Position numbers and translations under genes: made by a program. Positions 23,256 through 25,779 of a DNA stretch of 25,779 nucleotides are shown here, piece after piece; position 1 is the first letter of the stretch, and each line of letters starts with the position of its first letter. The notes below the pieces were generated by a model. That model was not told where the DNA came from, ran no database searches, and was given only the letters and a program-made list of their open reading frames with translations. The DNA lies in NCBI GenBank assembly GCA_910583945.1, contig CAJTYF010000021.1, forward strand, positions 1 to 25,779. The letters run 5' to 3'. This DNA comes from an uncultured Bacilli bacterium (GTDB taxonomy: Bacteria > Bacillota_I > Bacilli_A > RF39 > UBA660).

Positions 23256-25634
23256 ATGAATAAAAAAGCAAATATTGGCGAAATAACATATGTTTTAGAG
23301 CAAAATGGAGTTCAAATTGTTGTTTCGACCGTTAAAGCGTTGAATAAAAATAAAAAATTGGGATTTAAATTAGTGGGTTATAATGTTGATGGAGAATTTT
23401 TTGAAGTCGGTTTTATGAGAGAGGCTATAAATGCTAGAAGAGCTTCTTATTCTGGTAAAAATTCAGAGGCTAGTAAATCTCTAATTAGTGTAGATGATGA
23501 ATTTTATGAAGACTGTTTTGATTCAACTTGGGGTTTTGATAAATCTGTACCTGAAAATTCCTTATTTTGGGAAGGCGATGTTCGTGAATTTTTAATTGAT
23601 TCTGGGTTGTCAAAGAAAACTATAGAAAAGCTATTAAGTTCTATTCGTATTCAATCTGAGGAAGAAACCTATGATTTTATTATTGATTTTTATCAATTGC
23701 GAGCTTTATTGTATGAATTGAATTTTAAGTCGAATGCTCTTGAGACGCTTGCTGATTTTGATGCTTTCCTCTATCCGACAATTACAGACGAGTATATTGA
23801 AGAAGCTGACGTTTTAAAATCGTTTAAAAAATTTAATTTTAAAGACAGAGAAATTAAAGAAATTTTAAAATCTGTTCCTAAAGTTAAAAATTATCAAAAT
23901 CGACTTAGTTATTATTCAAAATGTGATTTACGTGAAGCATTTATGAACAAAGGCTATTCTCCTTTAATTTATGAAAATGTTATTGAGCATCCTCAACAAA
24001 ATGATGTGATGAATGAGATTTTAGCTTTTTGTTTTAAAAATACAGGGAAAATGTATTCTAGTACGGATTCTTTGTATGATCTTTCTGATAAGTTGTATCA
24101 GTTGATTAAAATTGGTCCTAAGAATACTAAATTAATTGCTGAAAAAGTAAAGGCTATGGCGGATATCATTGAAGAAATGAAAAAAAATACTTTAAGTGCT
24201 TTTGATTATTATACAAAGAAATATCCATTATTAGTAGAATTTATTGAATCTATATCTTTTACCTTTAATGAAAATATTCATGCTGAATTTTTAGAAAGAC
24301 ATACCGATTTAGTTTGTGTTTACCAAAATATTAAAAAATTAGTTCGTAGAAAAAAAATGGAAGTGTATGCTAAAGAACAGGGAATTGAAATACAAAAAAA
24401 TGAGATTAAAAAGAATAAAAAAACAAAACGTAATCGTTTTGGAGAAAAGATTAATCGTATTAAAGAAAATATTAATGTTAAAAACTTAATGTCTAAGTTT
24501 AATAAGAAGAATGCAATTAAAGATTTTATTGGAGAAAAAGTAAATGATATTTATGCTAGAAGATTATCTTATGCTATTTATGCTAATAGTAAAAAATATG
24601 CTTCAGTTGACATCACTCAATTAAAGAGTGCTCATGTGAATGCATGGTTAAAAAGTAATCAAAAATTAATGAAACGTTTTGAAAAGAATCATAAGAGTAA
24701 TTATTGTACTGTTTCCTTACCTTTTACAGCAGATGTTGATGTTATGAATTATTTATGTAATGTTCAGCATTCATTGGAACAAATTTCAAGTATTTCTCAA
24801 GACTTTATTTTAAATCAAGTAGAGTTAGATCAGCTGGATGAGATGTGTAAAAATTATATTAGCAACTTTTTAGCTTTGGCACAAGATAATGAAAAAGCTT
24901 TATTTGAAAGTTATGAAAATCAAAATGAAATTCATAACTATCTTAAGAAAAGAAAAAGAAATCGTTTGATGGCTACTTTAAGTGGTTTAGTAGCTGCAGT
25001 TACTTTGACTTCTTTTGGAGCACTTTCAAATAAGAAAAATCAAGAAGTTATTTCAGACTCTGAAATTGTGGCTGAATTTGAGACAGAAGAGATGTCTACT
25101 ATGGAATCAGAGGTTGAGACTGAGGCTATTCTTGAAACTGTTTCTGAAGAACAGAGTGAAATAGAAAGTACTTTGGTTGAAGAAAATATTGATCAAGAAG
25201 AAGTCAATGAATTAGGAAGTTATCCTGGAGAAGTTATCATAGAAGGTATTATTATTAATAATGAGGACGAGGAATCTTTATCACAAAAAAAATCTTTTGT
25301 TCCTATTGGGGATAATGTGGATACTCTTAATAATGCGGATGTTTACGGCTCTTTAGAAGATTTGTCTTCTTTAGAAAATTCCTCTAAATCTTACTGGGGT
25401 TCTAATGAAAATCTTGGACGAACAGTGAGGGGGATTGCTTTAGAAAATGAAACAACTGGTTCAACAAAAATTGTGTATAGCAATGAAGAAGCTATTGAAT
25501 CTCTGGTTAATGAGTACGATGTTATTGGGTATCAAATTGATAATATGTATTCTTACAACCAAGATGGAGTTTATACTGGTAGTGAAGGCATTTACGATGA
25601 CGATGAAATTGTAAGACTTGTTTTAAAAAAATAA
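23256..25634 (+). CDS. Single-pass membrane protein paired with the upstream one, 792 aa
   Basis: The ATG at 23256 follows AAGGAGGGG by 8 bases. A TTG at 23226 also opens the frame but lies upstream of the predicted transcription start. Residues 1-~565 are soluble, charged and helical, and should be cytoplasmic; the N-terminus (NIGEITYVLEQNGVQIVV) has some beta character. A membrane helix follows at ~572-590 (MATLSGLVAAVTLTSFGAL) after KKRKRNR. Outside comes a strongly acidic, Glu-rich ~100-residue linker, then residues ~695-792 (DVYGSLEDL through YDVIGYQIDNMYSYN and GSEGIY), which align with the C-terminus of the upstream protein. The N-terminal parts do not visibly match. Function is unknown. 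A terminator ends the unit. Confidence 0.82.
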   Translation: MNKKANIGEITYVLEQNGVQIVVSTVKALNKNKKLGFKLVGYNVDGEFFEVGFMREAINARRASYSGKNSEASKSLISVDDEFYEDCFDSTWGFDKSVPENSLFWEGDVREFLIDSGLSKKTIEKLLSSIRIQSEEETYDFIIDFYQLRALLYELNFKSNALETLADFDAFLYPTITDEYIEEADVLKSFKKFNFKDREIKEILKSVPKVKNYQNRLSYYSKCDLREAFMNKGYSPLIYENVIEHPQQNDVMNEILAFCFKNTGKMYSSTDSLYDLSDKLYQLIKIGPKNTKLIAEKVKAMADIIEEMKKNTLSAFDYYTKKYPLLVEFIESISFTFNENIHAEFLERHTDLVCVYQNIKKLVRRKKMEVYAKEQGIEIQKNEIKKNKKTKRNRFGEKINRIKENINVKNLMSKFNKKNAIKDFIGEKVNDIYARRLSYAIYANSKKYASVDITQLKSAHVNAWLKSNQKLMKRFEKNHKSNYCTVSLPFTADVDVMNYLCNVQHSLEQISSISQDFILNQVELDQLDEMCKNYISNFLALAQDNEKALFESYENQNEIHNYLKKRKRNRLMATLSGLVAAVTLTSFGALSNKKNQEVISDSEIVAEFETEEMSTMESEVETEAILETVSEEQSEIESTLVEENIDQEEVNELGSYPGEVIIEGIIINNEDEESLSQKKSFVPIGDNVDTLNNADVYGSLEDLSSLENSSKSYWGSNENLGRTVRGIALENETTGSTKIVYSNEEAIESLVNEYDVIGYQIDNMYSYNQDGVYTGSEGIYDDDEIVRLVLKK

Positions 25635-25643
25635 ATTAATTTT

Positions 25644-25672
25644 AAAAAGATAATGAACTTTATCTTTTTTTT
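25644..25672 (+). terminator. Terminator of the 792-residue gene
   Basis: AAAAAGATAA (25644-25653) pairs with TTATCTTTTT (25660-25669) around a 6-base loop, followed by Ts to 25672. Confidence 0.88.
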
Positions 25673-25779
25673 GGCATTTTTTTATTTTTGAATGTTAAAT
25701 CAAAATAAGATTGTAAAGACTATATGATAGTGTAATGAATTGTCGGGAAAAGCCAGAAAAGAAAATCAAGATAGATGAA
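25673..25779 (+). other. Window end: possible start of a further gene
   Basis: After the terminator, an ATG at 25735 opens a frame (MNCREKPEKKIKIDE) that remains open to the window edge. No ribosome binding site precedes it, but a TATGAT lies at 25723-25728, which would place transcription start almost on the ATG. This may be the beginning of a gene or chance. Confidence 0.2.

Noticed and set aside
1..25779. CRISPR array, insertion sequence ends or rRNA
   Set aside because: I saw no regularly spaced repeats, no intact transposase with inverted ends and no rRNA-like sequence; the only transposase-like gene is the decayed Rpn relic.

Overview
The window is AT-rich, densely packed DNA with short intergenic gaps, strong GGAGG-type ribosome binding sites, TTGACA/TATAAT-type promoters and U-tailed hairpin terminators. 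TGA is used as a stop and TGG encodes tryptophan, so the standard bacterial code applies. This suggests a low-GC Bacillota, probably an uncultured gut lineage of class Bacilli near Erysipelotrichia or the RF39-type relatives of Mollicutes. That placement is inferred from style and gene content, not from a marker phylogeny.

Layout. (a) 1-1656: an unrecognised 420-residue protein, with coding-like sequence running upstream in the same frame across a TAA, plus a small charged protein. (b) 1684-1844: a complete tRNA-Asn(GTT) gene with promoter and terminator. (c) 1870-3774: four small helical proteins. The first two look like WXG100/ESX-type proteins, substrates or partners of a type VII secretion system, and a weak hairpin separates gene 1 from genes 2-4. 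(d) 3771-5291, minus strand: a DUF975-like/CmpB-like fusion membrane protein, convergent with the ESX-like genes. (e) 5420-6108: a decayed Rpn/PD-(D/E)XK nuclease ('putative transposase') pseudogene. (f) 6125-10782: a MarR regulator followed by a heterodimeric ABC exporter, with an inverted repeat over the promoter that could be the MarR operator. (g) 10836-18906: a seven-gene surface operon. It encodes a membrane-anchored exported protein, a 937-residue cysteine-rich secreted protein with a candidate internal thioester domain, a TadE-like protein with a C-terminal Flg_new/InlB-like repeat, a CpaB/SAF protein, the TadA/CpaF ATPase and the TadB- and TadC-like membrane proteins. (h) 18908-21297: acetate kinase, an NrnA-type DHH phosphoesterase and a 52-residue ORF. 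(i) 21356-25672: two large single-pass membrane proteins that share a roughly 95-residue C-terminal extracellular domain.

The most notable region is (g). It looks like a reduced, single-membrane Tad-type assembly machine in one operon with a large disulfide-rich, possibly thioester-forming adhesin. No Flp pilin, prepilin peptidase, TadZ or secretin is encoded in the window. Region (i) carries a second pair of surface proteins with no function I can assign; their repeated C-terminal domain suggests a shared partner or ligand.
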